Below, piece after piece: positions 51,777-60,388 of a stretch of 64,000 nucleotides of DNA. The notes under the pieces were generated by a model that saw nothing but the letters and a program-made list of their open reading frames with translations, searched no databases and had not been told where the DNA came from. Numbering within the stretch: the first letter of the stretch is position 1; every line of letters starts with the position of its first letter. Source of the stretch: Arthrobacter sp. Leaf69 (GTDB taxonomy: Bacteria > Actinomycetota > Actinomycetes > Actinomycetales > Micrococcaceae); assembly GCF_001422645.1 (NCBI RefSeq), contig NZ_LMLR01000016.1, forward strand, positions 163,538 through 227,537. Direction: 5' to 3'. A program made the translations under genes and the position numbers.

Positions 51777-53087
51777 TCAGGCCTTCGCTTTCGTGGCGGC
51801 AGGGGCGCCGGGCGTCTGCACTTTGATCTCGCCGCGGGCCGCCTTGCCGCCGATGTCGGTGCGGAACTGGCTTCCGTCGAGCTGGACCAGTTCGACGCCG
51901 TCGTACGCCCGTTCCCGGGCCTCGACAAGGTCCGTGCCGAGCGCCACCACGGCGAGGACCCGTCCGCCCGCGGACACAACCTTGCCTTCGTCGTCGAGCT
52001 TGGTGCCGGCGTGGATCACGTGGACGCCTTCGATCGACTCGACCTTCTTCAGCCCCCGGATCCGGTCACCGGTGCGCGGGGCGTCCGGGTAATTTTCGGC
52101 CGCGACGACGACGGCGACGGCGGTCTCCCTGGACCAGCGCAGGGGCTGGACCTTGTCCAGTTCGCCCTTGGCCGCTGCCATGAGGAGCCCGCCGAGCGGG
52201 GTCTTGAGGCGGGCGAGGACCGCCTGGGTTTCCGGGTCGCCGAAGCGGACGTTGAACTCGATCACACGGGTGCCGCGGGACGTCAGGGCCAGTCCGACAA
52301 AGAGCACACCGACGAACGGGGTGCCGCGGAGTGCCATCTGGTTGACCGTGGGCTGGGCGACGCGGTCGAGAACCTCCTGGACGAGGCCTTCGGGGGCCCA
52401 TTCCAGCGGGGTGTAGGCGCCCATGCCGCCGGTGTTGGGGCCCTCGTCGTTGTCAAAGATCCGCTTGAAGTCCTGCGCCGGGGAGAGGGCCACGGTGTTC
52501 CGGCCGTCGCACAGCACAAAGATGGAGACCTCGGGGCCGTCCAGGAACTCCTCGATCACCACGGTGCCGCCGGCATCGAAGCAACTCTGCGCGTGGGCGA
52601 GGGCCTCGTCCCGGTTGTTGGTGACCACCACGCCCTTGCCTGCGGCGAGCCCGTCGTCCTTGACGACGTAGGGCGCGCCGAACGTGTCGAGCGCGTCGGC
52701 GGCTTCCTCGGCATTGCCGGCCACCCGGGCCATCGCGGTGGGGACACCGGCCTCGGCCATGACTTCCTTGGCGAACGCCTTGGAGGCCTCAAGCTGGGCC
52801 GCGGCCTTGCTGGGGCCGAACACCGGGATGCCCGCGGCGCGGACAGCGTCGGAAACGCCCGCGGCCAGCGGCGCCTCGGGGCCGACCACCACCAGGTCGA
52901 CGGCGAGCTTGGTGGCCAGGGCGGCGACAGCGTCGGGATTGCTGGCGTCGATGGCGTGTGTGGGGACCAGTTTGCTGATGCCGGCGTTGCCCGGGGCCGC
53001 GTGGACCTCGGTAACGTTCGGGTCTGCAAGCAAGGATCGGACAATGGCGTGTTCGCGGCCGCCGGGGCCGATGACAAGTACCTTCAC
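51777..53087 (-). CDS. purD: phosphoribosylamine-glycine ligase
   Basis: 436 residues. GAR synthetase, the second step of purine synthesis, joining phosphoribosylamine and glycine. It is an ATP-grasp enzyme: MKVLVIGPGGREHAIVRSLL opens it, with KDDGLAAGKGVVVTNNRDEA, EFLDGPEVSIFVLCDG and IEFNVRFGDPETQAVL. GTG 53087 is chosen because it gives the family start; the longer reading to 53147 translates the intergenic repeat. Upstream repeats at 53141-53323 may contain or disturb its promoter. Confidence 0.97.
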   Translation of the reverse strand: MKVLVIGPGGREHAIVRSLLADPNVTEVHAAPGNAGISKLVPTHAIDASNPDAVAALATKLAVDLVVVGPEAPLAAGVSDAVRAAGIPVFGPSKAAAQLEASKAFAKEVMAEAGVPTAMARVAGNAEEAADALDTFGAPYVVKDDGLAAGKGVVVTNNRDEALAHAQSCFDAGGTVVIEEFLDGPEVSIFVLCDGRNTVALSPAQDFKRIFDNDEGPNTGGMGAYTPLEWAPEGLVQEVLDRVAQPTVNQMALRGTPFVGVLFVGLALTSRGTRVIEFNVRFGDPETQAVLARLKTPLGGLLMAAAKGELDKVQPLRWSRETAVAVVVAAENYPDAPRTGDRIRGLKKVESIEGVHVIHAGTKLDDEGKVVSAGGRVLAVVALGTDLVEARERAYDGVELVQLDGSQFRTDIGGKAARGEIKVQTPGAPAATKAKA

Positions 53088-53140
53088 AGTTCCCAAGGGT
53101 ACTTTGTGGACCCGGCAGGCTCCTAAGCTGTGACCACCGC

Positions 53141-53323
53141 GGGACATGCCCAGCGTTGGCCGGACCCACTGGACATAGTGCCCACGTGCTCATCCTTCCG
53201 CCCGAGGGGAGGGCATGCCCCACGCGCAGCCACCTCCGCCCACGGGACATGCCCAGCGTTGGCCGGACCCACTGGACATACTGCCCACATGCTCATCCTT
53301 CCGCCCGAGGGGAGGGCATGTCC
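53141..53323. repeat. two 80-bp elements with inverted GGGACATGCCC ends
   Basis: The gap between purD and the molybdoenzyme holds two near-identical 80-bp copies (53141-53220 and 53244-53323, period 103, about three mismatches). Each begins GGGACATGCCC and copy 2 ends GGGCATGTCCC, its reverse complement; copy 1 ends GGGCATGCCC. The inner sequence shares TGGACATA with the 44.8 kb cluster. No coding function is supported, although short frames cross it. Confidence 0.8.
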
Positions 53324-53378
53324 CCATGGAAGCCCCGCCCCGGGCCATCCGCGGCGCGTGCGGCTGCGAAGACTAGTT

Positions 53379-55031
53379 ATGGAGAAGCCCAGCACGCAGA
53401 CGCCCCCCGCGGAAGAACTCAGCCTAGGGAAGCCCGCCCGGAAACATCCCGGCAAGCACAGGCCGGCCCGGCTTCTGTCCGGTCCCACCGCTCTCGCCGC
53501 ACTGGCCGGGGTCGCAGCGGCGGCCGTCGTACTGTCAGTGGCGGAGCTGATCGGCGCGTTCTTCACGGCGCGGGCGACGCCGGTGATCGCCCTGGGCTCG
53601 ACCTTCATCGATTTCACGCCGTCGTGGATGAAGGATTTCGCGATCGCCACGTTCGGCACCAATGACAAGCTTGCGCTGTTCGTCGGCATGGCGGTGACCA
53701 TCCTGCTGCTCGCCTGCGTCCTGGGCATTGTGGCCTACCGCAAGTGGGCCCTCGGCGTCGCGGGCGTGCTGTTGATGGGCGCCGTGATCGTCGGGAGTGT
53801 GGTGACCCGGGCCAGTGTGCGGCCGCTGGATGCGATTCCTACGCTGATCGGCACCGCGGCCGGACTCATTGCGCTCCGGTTCCTCGTCACGAGGTTGTGG
53901 CGGATGCAGCCGTGGCCGGAGATGGACGCTGACCTGGCCGCCAAGGACCCGGAGCGTCCCGCCACCAGCCGCCGCGCCTTCTTCGCCGCGACCGGAGTCA
54001 CCGCGGCGGCATCGGCCATCGCCGCGACCGGCGGACGTATGCTCAGCGCGGCCCGCAGCAACGTGGCCCAGGCCCGCGAATCCCTCCAGCTCCCGACGCC
54101 GGTGAAGCCTGCTCCCGCGGTGCCCGCCGGGGTGCAGTCCAAGGCGCCCGGGGTCACGCCGTGGCTGACGCCCAACAACGACTTCTACCGCATCGACACC
54201 GCCCTGAGCGTGCCCGAAATCAACGCCCAGGAGTGGGAGCTGCGCATCCATGGTCTCGTGGAACAGGAAGTCCGGCTCAGTTTCCAGGACCTGCTGGACG
54301 CGAACCTTATCGAGTCCCATGTCTCCCTGACCTGCGTGTCCAACCCGGTGGGCGGGAACCTGGCCGGCAATGCCAAATGGCTGGGCATGCCCATCCGTGA
54401 CGTGCTCAAGATGGCCCGGCCCACGGAGGGCGCGGACATGGTGCTCTCCACCTCGGTCGACGGCTTCAGCGCCTCGACCCCGCTGGACGTCCTCCAGGAT
54501 GACCGGGATGCCATGCTGGCGATCGGGATGAACGGTGAAGCCCTGCCGCTGGAACACGGCTATCCGGTGCGGATGGTTGTTCCCGGCCTGTACGGCTTCG
54601 TCTCCGCCACCAAGTGGGTGGTGGACCTGGAGGTCACCCGTTTCGCGGACAGCAAGGCCTACTGGACGCAGCGCGGCTGGTCCGAGCGCGGCCCCATCAA
54701 GACCATGGCCCGCGTGGAAGTCCCGAAGTCCTTCGCCAAGGTGCCGGCCGGGCGGGTCGCGATCGGCGGGACCGCTTGGGCCCAAACGCGCGGCATCACC
54801 AAGGTTGAGGTGCAGATCGACAACGGCCCCTGGGCCGAGGCCACCCTCTCCGAGGAGGCCTCGCTGGTCACTTGGCGGCAATGGTCCTACAACTGGGAAG
54901 CCACCCCGGGCCCGCACTACATCAAGGCCCGGGCCACGGACGGAACCGGCGAGGTCCAGACAGACAAGCGCGCGGATCCCGTGCCCGACGGCGCGTCCGG
55001 CTGGCAGTCGCTGATGGTGACCGTGGAATAA
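53379..55031 (+). CDS. membrane-bound molybdopterin oxidoreductase (sulfite oxidase family)
   Basis: 550 residues. Residues 30-190 carry five predicted transmembrane segments (ALAALAGVAAAAVVLSVAEL, LALFVGMAVTILLLACVLGI, WALGVAGVLLMGAVIVGSVV). A Tat-like SRRAFFAATG sequence near residue 200 then leads to the oxidoreductase domain outside. The molybdenum ligand Cys is in HVSLTCVSNPVGGNLAG, and the C-terminal dimerisation domain ends the chain. The substrate is unknown; nitrate or sulfite reductases and MSRP-like proteins share the fold. ATG 53379 is chosen over the extended reading from 53130, which runs through repeat DNA. Confidence 0.9.
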   Translation: MEKPSTQTPPAEELSLGKPARKHPGKHRPARLLSGPTALAALAGVAAAAVVLSVAELIGAFFTARATPVIALGSTFIDFTPSWMKDFAIATFGTNDKLALFVGMAVTILLLACVLGIVAYRKWALGVAGVLLMGAVIVGSVVTRASVRPLDAIPTLIGTAAGLIALRFLVTRLWRMQPWPEMDADLAAKDPERPATSRRAFFAATGVTAAASAIAATGGRMLSAARSNVAQARESLQLPTPVKPAPAVPAGVQSKAPGVTPWLTPNNDFYRIDTALSVPEINAQEWELRIHGLVEQEVRLSFQDLLDANLIESHVSLTCVSNPVGGNLAGNAKWLGMPIRDVLKMARPTEGADMVLSTSVDGFSASTPLDVLQDDRDAMLAIGMNGEALPLEHGYPVRMVVPGLYGFVSATKWVVDLEVTRFADSKAYWTQRGWSERGPIKTMARVEVPKSFAKVPAGRVAIGGTAWAQTRGITKVEVQIDNGPWAEATLSEEASLVTWRQWSYNWEATPGPHYIKARATDGTGEVQTDKRADPVPDGASGWQSLMVTVE

Positions 55032-55066
55032 CCGGGTATCCCCGCCGGGCACCATAGACTTGCTGC

Positions 55067-56083
55067 ATGCCCTTGAATTCGCATGCCACCTTCACCGTCG
55101 AGTCCGCCGTCGAACTGGCCGTCGTTGAACGCAGCGGCTTCGTGGAGTCCCGGCACATCGGCTCCGCCGTCCTCATCGCCGGGGACGGCACCGTCGTCAC
55201 CGAACTGGGCGACATCACCACGCCGATCTATGCCAGGTCCACGCTGAAGCCGCTGCAGGCCCTCGCCTCCATGCAGGCCGGCGTCCCCCTGCGCGGCGCG
55301 CAGGCGGCGATCGCCTGCGGCAGCCACGTCGGCTCACTGGACCACATGGACGTCGTCGAAGGCATGCTCAAGGCCGCCGGCGTCAAGGAAGAGCAGCTCC
55401 AGTGCCCGGTGGCCTGGCCCGAGGATGAGACCGCTCGCACCTGGCTGGTCCGCACCGAGCGGGGCCAGTCCAAACTCGCTTTCAACTGCTCCGGCAAGCA
55501 CGCCGCGTTCCTCTGGGCCTGCACCGAAAACGGCTGGGACACCCGCAGCTACCTCGAACCGAACCACCCCCTGCAGCAGCGCATCCGCTCAGTGATCGAG
55601 GAGTACTGCGGCGAGAGCATCGCCCACCTCGGCATCGACGGCTGCGGCGCCCCCGTGGCCGCCGTCTCCCTGACCGGGCTGGCCCGGGCCTTCTCCAAAC
55701 TCGCCAAGGCCCCCGGGGACAAGAACTCCAATGCCCGCGCCGCCACGATTGCCACGTCGATGCTGGACTACCCGTGGGCAGTGCAGGGCAAGGGCGAGTG
55801 CAACACGGTAGTGATGGACGACCTCGGGATCCTCGCCAAGATCGGCGCCGAGGGCGTACTGGTGATGGCCACCCCCACCGGCGCCTCGGTCGCGATCAAG
55901 ATCCTGGACGGAAACATCCGGGCCACCACGCTCGTCGGGCTGACCCTGCTGGCCGCAGCCGGCGCGGTCGAAGTCCCGGAGGTGGCCAGTGTCCTGGACA
56001 AGGTGGTCACCCCCGTACTCGGCGGCGGCCGGCCGGTGGGCAAGATCCGGCTGGGCCACGCCGTCTCGGCCCTGCTCGACTAG
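55067..56083 (+). CDS. asparaginase (type II family)
   Basis: 338 residues matching the asparaginase_II family of actinobacteria (RSTLKPLQALASMQAGV, AFNCSGKHAAFLWACTENGW, CGESIAHLGIDGCGAPVAAV), which differs from classic AnsA/AnsB. It hydrolyses L-asparagine to aspartate and ammonia by family assignment. TAGACT (55055-55060) lies six bases before the ATG, suggesting leaderless initiation. A small sterol-carrier-like gene follows after two bases. Confidence 0.9.
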   Translation: MPLNSHATFTVESAVELAVVERSGFVESRHIGSAVLIAGDGTVVTELGDITTPIYARSTLKPLQALASMQAGVPLRGAQAAIACGSHVGSLDHMDVVEGMLKAAGVKEEQLQCPVAWPEDETARTWLVRTERGQSKLAFNCSGKHAAFLWACTENGWDTRSYLEPNHPLQQRIRSVIEEYCGESIAHLGIDGCGAPVAAVSLTGLARAFSKLAKAPGDKNSNARAATIATSMLDYPWAVQGKGECNTVVMDDLGILAKIGAEGVLVMATPTGASVAIKILDGNIRATTLVGLTLLAAAGAVEVPEVASVLDKVVTPVLGGGRPVGKIRLGHAVSALLD

Positions 56084-56085
56084 CC

Positions 56086-56463
56086 ATGGCCGTAGCCCGA
56101 CGCCGGATAGCCATCGATGAGGGCCGCGCGGCCCTCGCTGCATGGCAGGCGAACAGCGGCCCCGAGGCCGGCACCCCGGTCCCCCGCAACACGCTCGCGA
56201 CGGCGGTCCGCTACTCCCTGGAGGAGGTCACCGCCCGCGCCCCCGGAAACTCGGTGGAGGTGCGGGTCCCGCCCTTCGGCGTGACGCAGTGCGTGGAAGG
56301 CCCGCGCCATACCCGCGGCACTCCGCCGAACGTCATTGAGTGCGACGCCGCCACCTGGCTGGCGATGGTCAGCGGGCGGCTGAGCTGGGCAGACGCCGTC
56401 GACGCCGGACGCGTGGCTGCCTCGGGGCTGCGTGCCGATCTGTCCGCCCTGCTGCCGCTCTAA
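56086..56463 (+). CDS. sterol carrier family (SCP2-like) protein
   Basis: 125 residues starting two bases after the asparaginase stop, so cotranscribed. It begins MAVARRRIAIDEGRAALAAW, then TLATAVRYSLEEVTARAPGN and VTQCVEGPRHTRGTPPNVIE, ending WADAVDAGRVAASGLRADLS. These are the features of the actinobacterial sterol-carrier/MaoC-adjacent family. It may bind hydrophobic ligands; the function with asparaginase is unclear. Confidence 0.78.
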   Translation: MAVARRRIAIDEGRAALAAWQANSGPEAGTPVPRNTLATAVRYSLEEVTARAPGNSVEVRVPPFGVTQCVEGPRHTRGTPPNVIECDAATWLAMVSGRLSWADAVDAGRVAASGLRADLSALLPL

Positions 56464-56478
56464 GCTGTCAGCGCCCGG

Positions 56479-57240
56479 CTAGCCCCGTCCGATGAACGGC
56501 ATCCCGGCTGCGGTGATGACGAGGGATCCGACGCTGGCCGAAGGCGGCATCCCGGCCATCAGCAGCACCGCACGGGCGGCCTCGTCCACCGGGAAAGTCG
56601 GTTCCACACGGCTGCTGCCGTCGGCCTGGACCGCGCCGGAGCCGACGCCGATCGTTTCCATCAGCTCCGTGGCCGTGTTGCCGATGTCAATCTGGCCGCA
56701 GGTGATCCCGAAGCCGCGGCCGTCGAGTTCGATGCTCTTGGTCAGCCCGGTCATGGCGTGTTTGGTGACCGTGTAGGCCACGGTCCGGGGCCGGGGCGAA
56801 TGTGCGGCGATCGAGCCGTTGTTGATGATCCTCCCGCCCTGCGGCGACTGGGCCTTCATTGCCCGGACGGCGGCGGCGGCGCACAGCATGGAGCCGGTCA
56901 GGTTCACCGACACGGTGGCGTCCCAGTCGGCCAGGCTGATCTCATCCACGGAGGCGGCAGGGCCGAACACACCGGCATTGTTGAACAGCACATCCACGCG
57001 GCCCCACAGCTTGAGGGTCTCGGCAAACAGCCGTTCGACGTCGTCGGGCACTGTCACATCGCACGGAACGGCGAGCGCCTGGGCATGTCCCGCGCCGGTC
57101 TCCAGCAGCGGCGATTCCCGGCGGCCGGCCAGCACCACCCGGTAGCCGTCGGCGAGCATGAGCCGGGCTACCGCCCGTCCGATCCCCGATCCGGCGCCGG
57201 TGACTACGGCGACTCGGCCGGGCAGGTGATGTCGTGTCAT
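56479..57240 (-). CDS. SDR family oxidoreductase
   Basis: 253 residues, classical short-chain dehydrogenase. The NAD(P) loop is VAVVTGAGSGIGRAVAR, followed by NNAGVFGPAA. The catalytic Ser-Tyr-Lys are in GGRIINNGSIAAHSPRPRT and AYTVTKHAMTGLTKSIELD. The substrate is not identifiable. It is convergent with the sterol carrier gene and its ATG lies six bases after TACGCT (57252-57247 on the minus strand). Confidence 0.92.
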   Translation of the reverse strand: MTRHHLPGRVAVVTGAGSGIGRAVARLMLADGYRVVLAGRRESPLLETGAGHAQALAVPCDVTVPDDVERLFAETLKLWGRVDVLFNNAGVFGPAASVDEISLADWDATVSVNLTGSMLCAAAAVRAMKAQSPQGGRIINNGSIAAHSPRPRTVAYTVTKHAMTGLTKSIELDGRGFGITCGQIDIGNTATELMETIGVGSGAVQADGSSRVEPTFPVDEAARAVLLMAGMPPSASVGSLVITAAGMPFIGRG

Positions 57241-57325
57241 CCGGCTAGCGTATGCCGAGTTCGCATTTCACGGCAGTGTTCGGCGACAACATTGCGGCGA
57301 CGTGTCATCTCGCGGAGCGGACCAC

Positions 57326-57634
57326 TCAGTGGTGGGCGCGCGCCCGCTTTCCTGCGGCCAGCGATCCTCCGGACAGCGAGGTCCCCCGGCCGGCGCCGCC
57401 GGCGGTTCTTCTGGTCACCCGGGAGAGCGGACCCACCGGCGCGGCCTGACTGCCGGCGCTGCGGTCCCGGATGAGTCCCGTTCCGGCGATTTCGCGGGCC
57501 TGGGCGATACCGGCCACGGCTGCCCGCTTCGTGGGAAAAGTGACGGAGACGGCCATCAGGCTGCCGGTTCCGTCCAGCATGCGGATCCTGTAGCCGCCGT
57601 CGGGCGCGTCCACGAGTTCAAAATAGCCAGCCAT
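57326..57634 (-). CDS. DUF1508 (YegP-like) small protein, second copy
   Basis: 102 residues from ATG 57634 with AAGGAG upstream on the minus strand. It begins MAGYFELVDAPDGGYRIRML and has the DUF1508 core, then a basic tail (GGSLAAGKRARAHH). A related copy is at 27197-27457 with MAGIFEIAMAGEKKYFFKL; they share the start MAGxFE. The function is unknown. A palindrome overlaps its presumed promoter (57675-57686). Confidence 0.88.
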   Translation of the reverse strand: MAGYFELVDAPDGGYRIRMLDGTGSLMAVSVTFPTKRAAVAGIAQAREIAGTGLIRDRSAGSQAAPVGPLSRVTRRTAGGAGRGTSLSGGSLAAGKRARAHH

Positions 57635-57674
57635 CGCACACTCCTTTATCCTCCACCCCACGTTGGGATATTAG

Positions 57675-57686
57675 TAAGTATACTTA
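57675..57686. promoter_or_regulatory. perfect palindrome TAAGTATACTTA upstream of DUF1508 gene
   Basis: A 12-bp perfect palindrome in a small AT-rich patch. On the minus strand it includes TATACT, a near-consensus -10, about 45 bp before the DUF1508 start, and could be an operator overlapping that promoter. On the other side, GH15 ends at 57731. Confidence 0.5.
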
Positions 57687-57730
57687 TCTACGGCCTGGAG
57701 GAACAACGCCAGGGACTCAAGAACCGGACT

Positions 57731-59530
57731 TCACCGTCCACGCCCCGGCAGCGGAGTGTCGCTGCGGTGTACGCCGTCTTCCTGCAGCTCCAGGGCGCTC
57801 TTCACGAGCGCAAAATGACTGAACGCCTGCGGGGTGTTTCCCAGCTGCCTCCCGTCCTCGATGCTCCATTCCTCGCTCATGAGACCGACGTCGTTGCGCA
57901 ACGCCAGCAGCCGCTCGAACAATTCGTGCGCCTCGTGGTGCCTGCCCGCCCCCAAGAGAGCCTCGACCAGCCAGAACGAACAGGCCAGGAAAACCCCTTC
58001 CTCGCCGGGCAGGCCGTCGTCGCATTCTGCCGGGTTGTAGCGGCGCAGGAAACCGTCGCGGGTGAGCTCGCGCTGGACGGCATCAATGGTGCCGATCACG
58101 TGCGGGTGATCCGGGGGCAGGAACCCGACGCGCGGGATGAGCAGCAGGCTGGCGTCGAGCTCGGGCCTCCCGTAGGACTGGACGAAGGTGTTGCGTTCGG
58201 CATCGAATCCCCGGGACATCACCTCGGCATGGATCGTGTCCCGGAGTTCCTCCCAGCGGTCCGCCGGGCCGGGCAGGCCGAAATCCCTGACGCCCTTGAC
58301 CATCCGGTCGGCGGCCACCCACGCCATGACCTTGGAATGGGTGAAATGCCGCCTCGGCCCGCGCATCTCCCAGAGCCCGTTGTCGGGCCGGTCCCAGACT
58401 GACTCCAGGTGCTCCATCAGGGCCAGCTGCACGTCCCAGGACTCGTCGGTGCTTGTCAGCAGCGAATTCCGGGTCAGGGACAGGCAGTCCAGGACCTCGC
58501 CCCAGACATCCAGCTGGAGCTGTCCGGCCGCGCCGTTCCCGATCCGGACCGGGGCGGAGTTCTCGTACCCCCGCAACCAGGGCAGCTCCACCTCGGGCAG
58601 GCGGCGCTCGCCGTGGATGCCGTACATGATCTGCAGGTCCTTGGGGTCCCCCGCTACGGCCCGCAGCAGCCAGTCGCGCCAGGAAGCGGCCTCTTCCGTG
58701 TAGCCCGCCGCGAGCAGCGCCTGCAGCGTCAGGGTGGCGTCGCGGAGCCAGCAAAAACGGTAGTCCCAGTTCCGTTGGCCGCCCAGTTCTTCCGGCAGGG
58801 AGGTGGTCACGGCCGCCACGATTCCGCCGGTAGGTGCGAACGTCAGCGCTTTCAACGTGATCAGGGAGCGCTGCACTGCGGCCCGGTGGGGCCCGGCGAC
58901 AGTGCACTTGGCAGTCCACTGCCGCCAGAATTCCTCGGTGGACGCAAGGACTCGTTCCGGGTCGACCGTGCGCGGCCGGGACAGATGGCTCGGCGTCCAA
59001 GTGAGGACGAACGGCACCCGGTCCCCCGCGCTGACGGTGAAGTCGCTGATGGTCCGCAGGCGCTCGCCGCGCAGCGGCGCCTCGGTCACGAGGTACGCGG
59101 CATCCGGACCGGCGACCGCATGGATGCCGTGTTCGTCGTGCCGGACCCAAGGGACGATGTGCCCGTAGTCGAAGCGCAGGACCAGCTCACCGCGCATCCT
59201 GACCGCACCGCGGACGCCCACCACAATCCGCACGATGTCCGCCACCCCGTCGCGGGGCGGCATGAAGTCGATGATCTTGACCGCCCCGGTGGGGGTCACC
59301 CATTCGGTCTCCAGGATCAGGGTCTCCTGGCGGTAGTGCCTGCCGGTGCATTCGCCGCCGCCCTCCGGCGCGAGCAGCCAGCGCCCGGCACTGGGCGTGT
59401 CCAGCAGGGCGTTGAAGCACGCCGGTGAGTCGAACCGCGGCAGGCAGAGCCAATCGATCGAGCCTTCGGTGCTGATCAGGGCCGCAGTGTGCAGATCGCC
59501 GACCAGTGCGTAATCCTCGATGCGAGCCAT
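57731..59530 (-). CDS. glycoside hydrolase family 15 protein
   Basis: 599 residues from ATG 59530 (MARIEDYALVGDLHTAALIS). The N-terminal beta domain is followed by the alpha/alpha barrel (GGQRNWDYRFCWLRDATLTL, GYTEEAASWRDWLLRAVAGD). Near the C-terminus GLMSEEWSIEDGRQLGN holds a likely general base Glu. GH15 members of this type are glucoamylases, glucodextranases or trehalases; trehalase is common in actinobacteria, but the substrate is unproven. No signal peptide is visible, so it should be cytoplasmic. Confidence 0.9.
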   Translation of the reverse strand: MARIEDYALVGDLHTAALISTEGSIDWLCLPRFDSPACFNALLDTPSAGRWLLAPEGGGECTGRHYRQETLILETEWVTPTGAVKIIDFMPPRDGVADIVRIVVGVRGAVRMRGELVLRFDYGHIVPWVRHDEHGIHAVAGPDAAYLVTEAPLRGERLRTISDFTVSAGDRVPFVLTWTPSHLSRPRTVDPERVLASTEEFWRQWTAKCTVAGPHRAAVQRSLITLKALTFAPTGGIVAAVTTSLPEELGGQRNWDYRFCWLRDATLTLQALLAAGYTEEAASWRDWLLRAVAGDPKDLQIMYGIHGERRLPEVELPWLRGYENSAPVRIGNGAAGQLQLDVWGEVLDCLSLTRNSLLTSTDESWDVQLALMEHLESVWDRPDNGLWEMRGPRRHFTHSKVMAWVAADRMVKGVRDFGLPGPADRWEELRDTIHAEVMSRGFDAERNTFVQSYGRPELDASLLLIPRVGFLPPDHPHVIGTIDAVQRELTRDGFLRRYNPAECDDGLPGEEGVFLACSFWLVEALLGAGRHHEAHELFERLLALRNDVGLMSEEWSIEDGRQLGNTPQAFSHFALVKSALELQEDGVHRSDTPLPGRGR

Positions 59531-59576
59531 GGACTTACAGTGCCACACGCGGTTCCCTTGGGACTAGGATCCGTAG

Positions 59577-60329
59577 ATGCTGAAAAGGCACCAGGCCGGA
59601 CGTGTGCACGTCGGAACCAGCGGTTGGAGCTATGACCACTGGGAGGACGTGTTCTACCCGCCCGGGCTGCCGGCGCGGGAGCGGCTGGCGTACTACGCGG
59701 CCCGATTCTCCACGGTGGAGCTCAACGCCAGCTTCTACCGCTGGCCCCGGGAGGCCGCGTTCGCCAGTTGGCGCCGGCGCCTTCCGCCCGGGTTCCTGCT
59801 GTCCGTCAAGGCCCCCCGCGGCTTGACGCACGGCAAGAAGCTCTTCGCTCCGGAGGTATGGATCGAGCGGATCTCCCGGAGCTGGCATGAACTGGGTGAG
59901 AATCGGGCGGTGCTGCTGGTCCAGCTGCCCCCGGACTTCCCCCGGGACGACAAGCGGCTGGAGTACTTCCTGGCGGCGCTTCCCGACTGGATCCGCGTCA
60001 GCGTGGAGTTGCGCCACCCCAGCTGGGACGAACCCGCGGTCTACGCGCTGCTGGAGCGGCACGGCGCCGCATACTGCATCATGAGCGGAGCGGGCCTCCC
60101 GTGCGTCCTCCGCGCCACCGCCGGGTTCGTCTACGTCCGGCTGCACGGACCGGACCGGGAGCACCTCTACGGAGGCTCCTACCCGGACGACGACCTTCGC
60201 TGGTGGGCGGACCGGATCCGCGAATGGCAGGAGGCCGGCAAGGAGGTGTTTGTGTATTTCAACAACGACGGCGGCGGCAACGCCGTCCGTAACGCCATGG
60301 GGCTGCGCCACATGCTGGGCGACACCTGA
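59577..60329 (+). CDS. DUF72 (YecE-like) protein
   Basis: 250 residues. The DUF72 TIM-barrel family signature is VHVGTSGWSYDHWEDVFYPP near the N-terminus. Later segments include NRAVLLVQLPPDFPRDDKRL and KEVFVYFNNDGGGNAVRNAM. The function is unknown. TAGGAT (59565-59570) lies six bases before the ATG, with no ribosome binding site, so leaderless. It is divergent from GH15. Confidence 0.92.
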   Translation: MLKRHQAGRVHVGTSGWSYDHWEDVFYPPGLPARERLAYYAARFSTVELNASFYRWPREAAFASWRRRLPPGFLLSVKAPRGLTHGKKLFAPEVWIERISRSWHELGENRAVLLVQLPPDFPRDDKRLEYFLAALPDWIRVSVELRHPSWDEPAVYALLERHGAAYCIMSGAGLPCVLRATAGFVYVRLHGPDREHLYGGSYPDDDLRWWADRIREWQEAGKEVFVYFNNDGGGNAVRNAMGLRHMLGDT

Positions 60330-60388
60330 ACCGTGGCACCCTCGGACGCAGACGGCTGTGGAACAGGCCCATGTGGGAGAGTTGAGGC

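Noticed and set aside
53130..53378. Longer N-terminus for the molybdopterin oxidoreductase
   Set aside because: Those codons translate intergenic repeat DNA and add no known domain.
53123..53728. 201-codon minus-strand frame over the repeat region
   Set aside because: Translation is driven by the 80-bp repeats and by antisense of the molybdoenzyme gene; no start signal.
57081..57110. GGCATGTCCCGC within the SDR gene as another repeat member
   Set aside because: It lies inside coding sequence of a well-conserved gene, with no paired inverted end.
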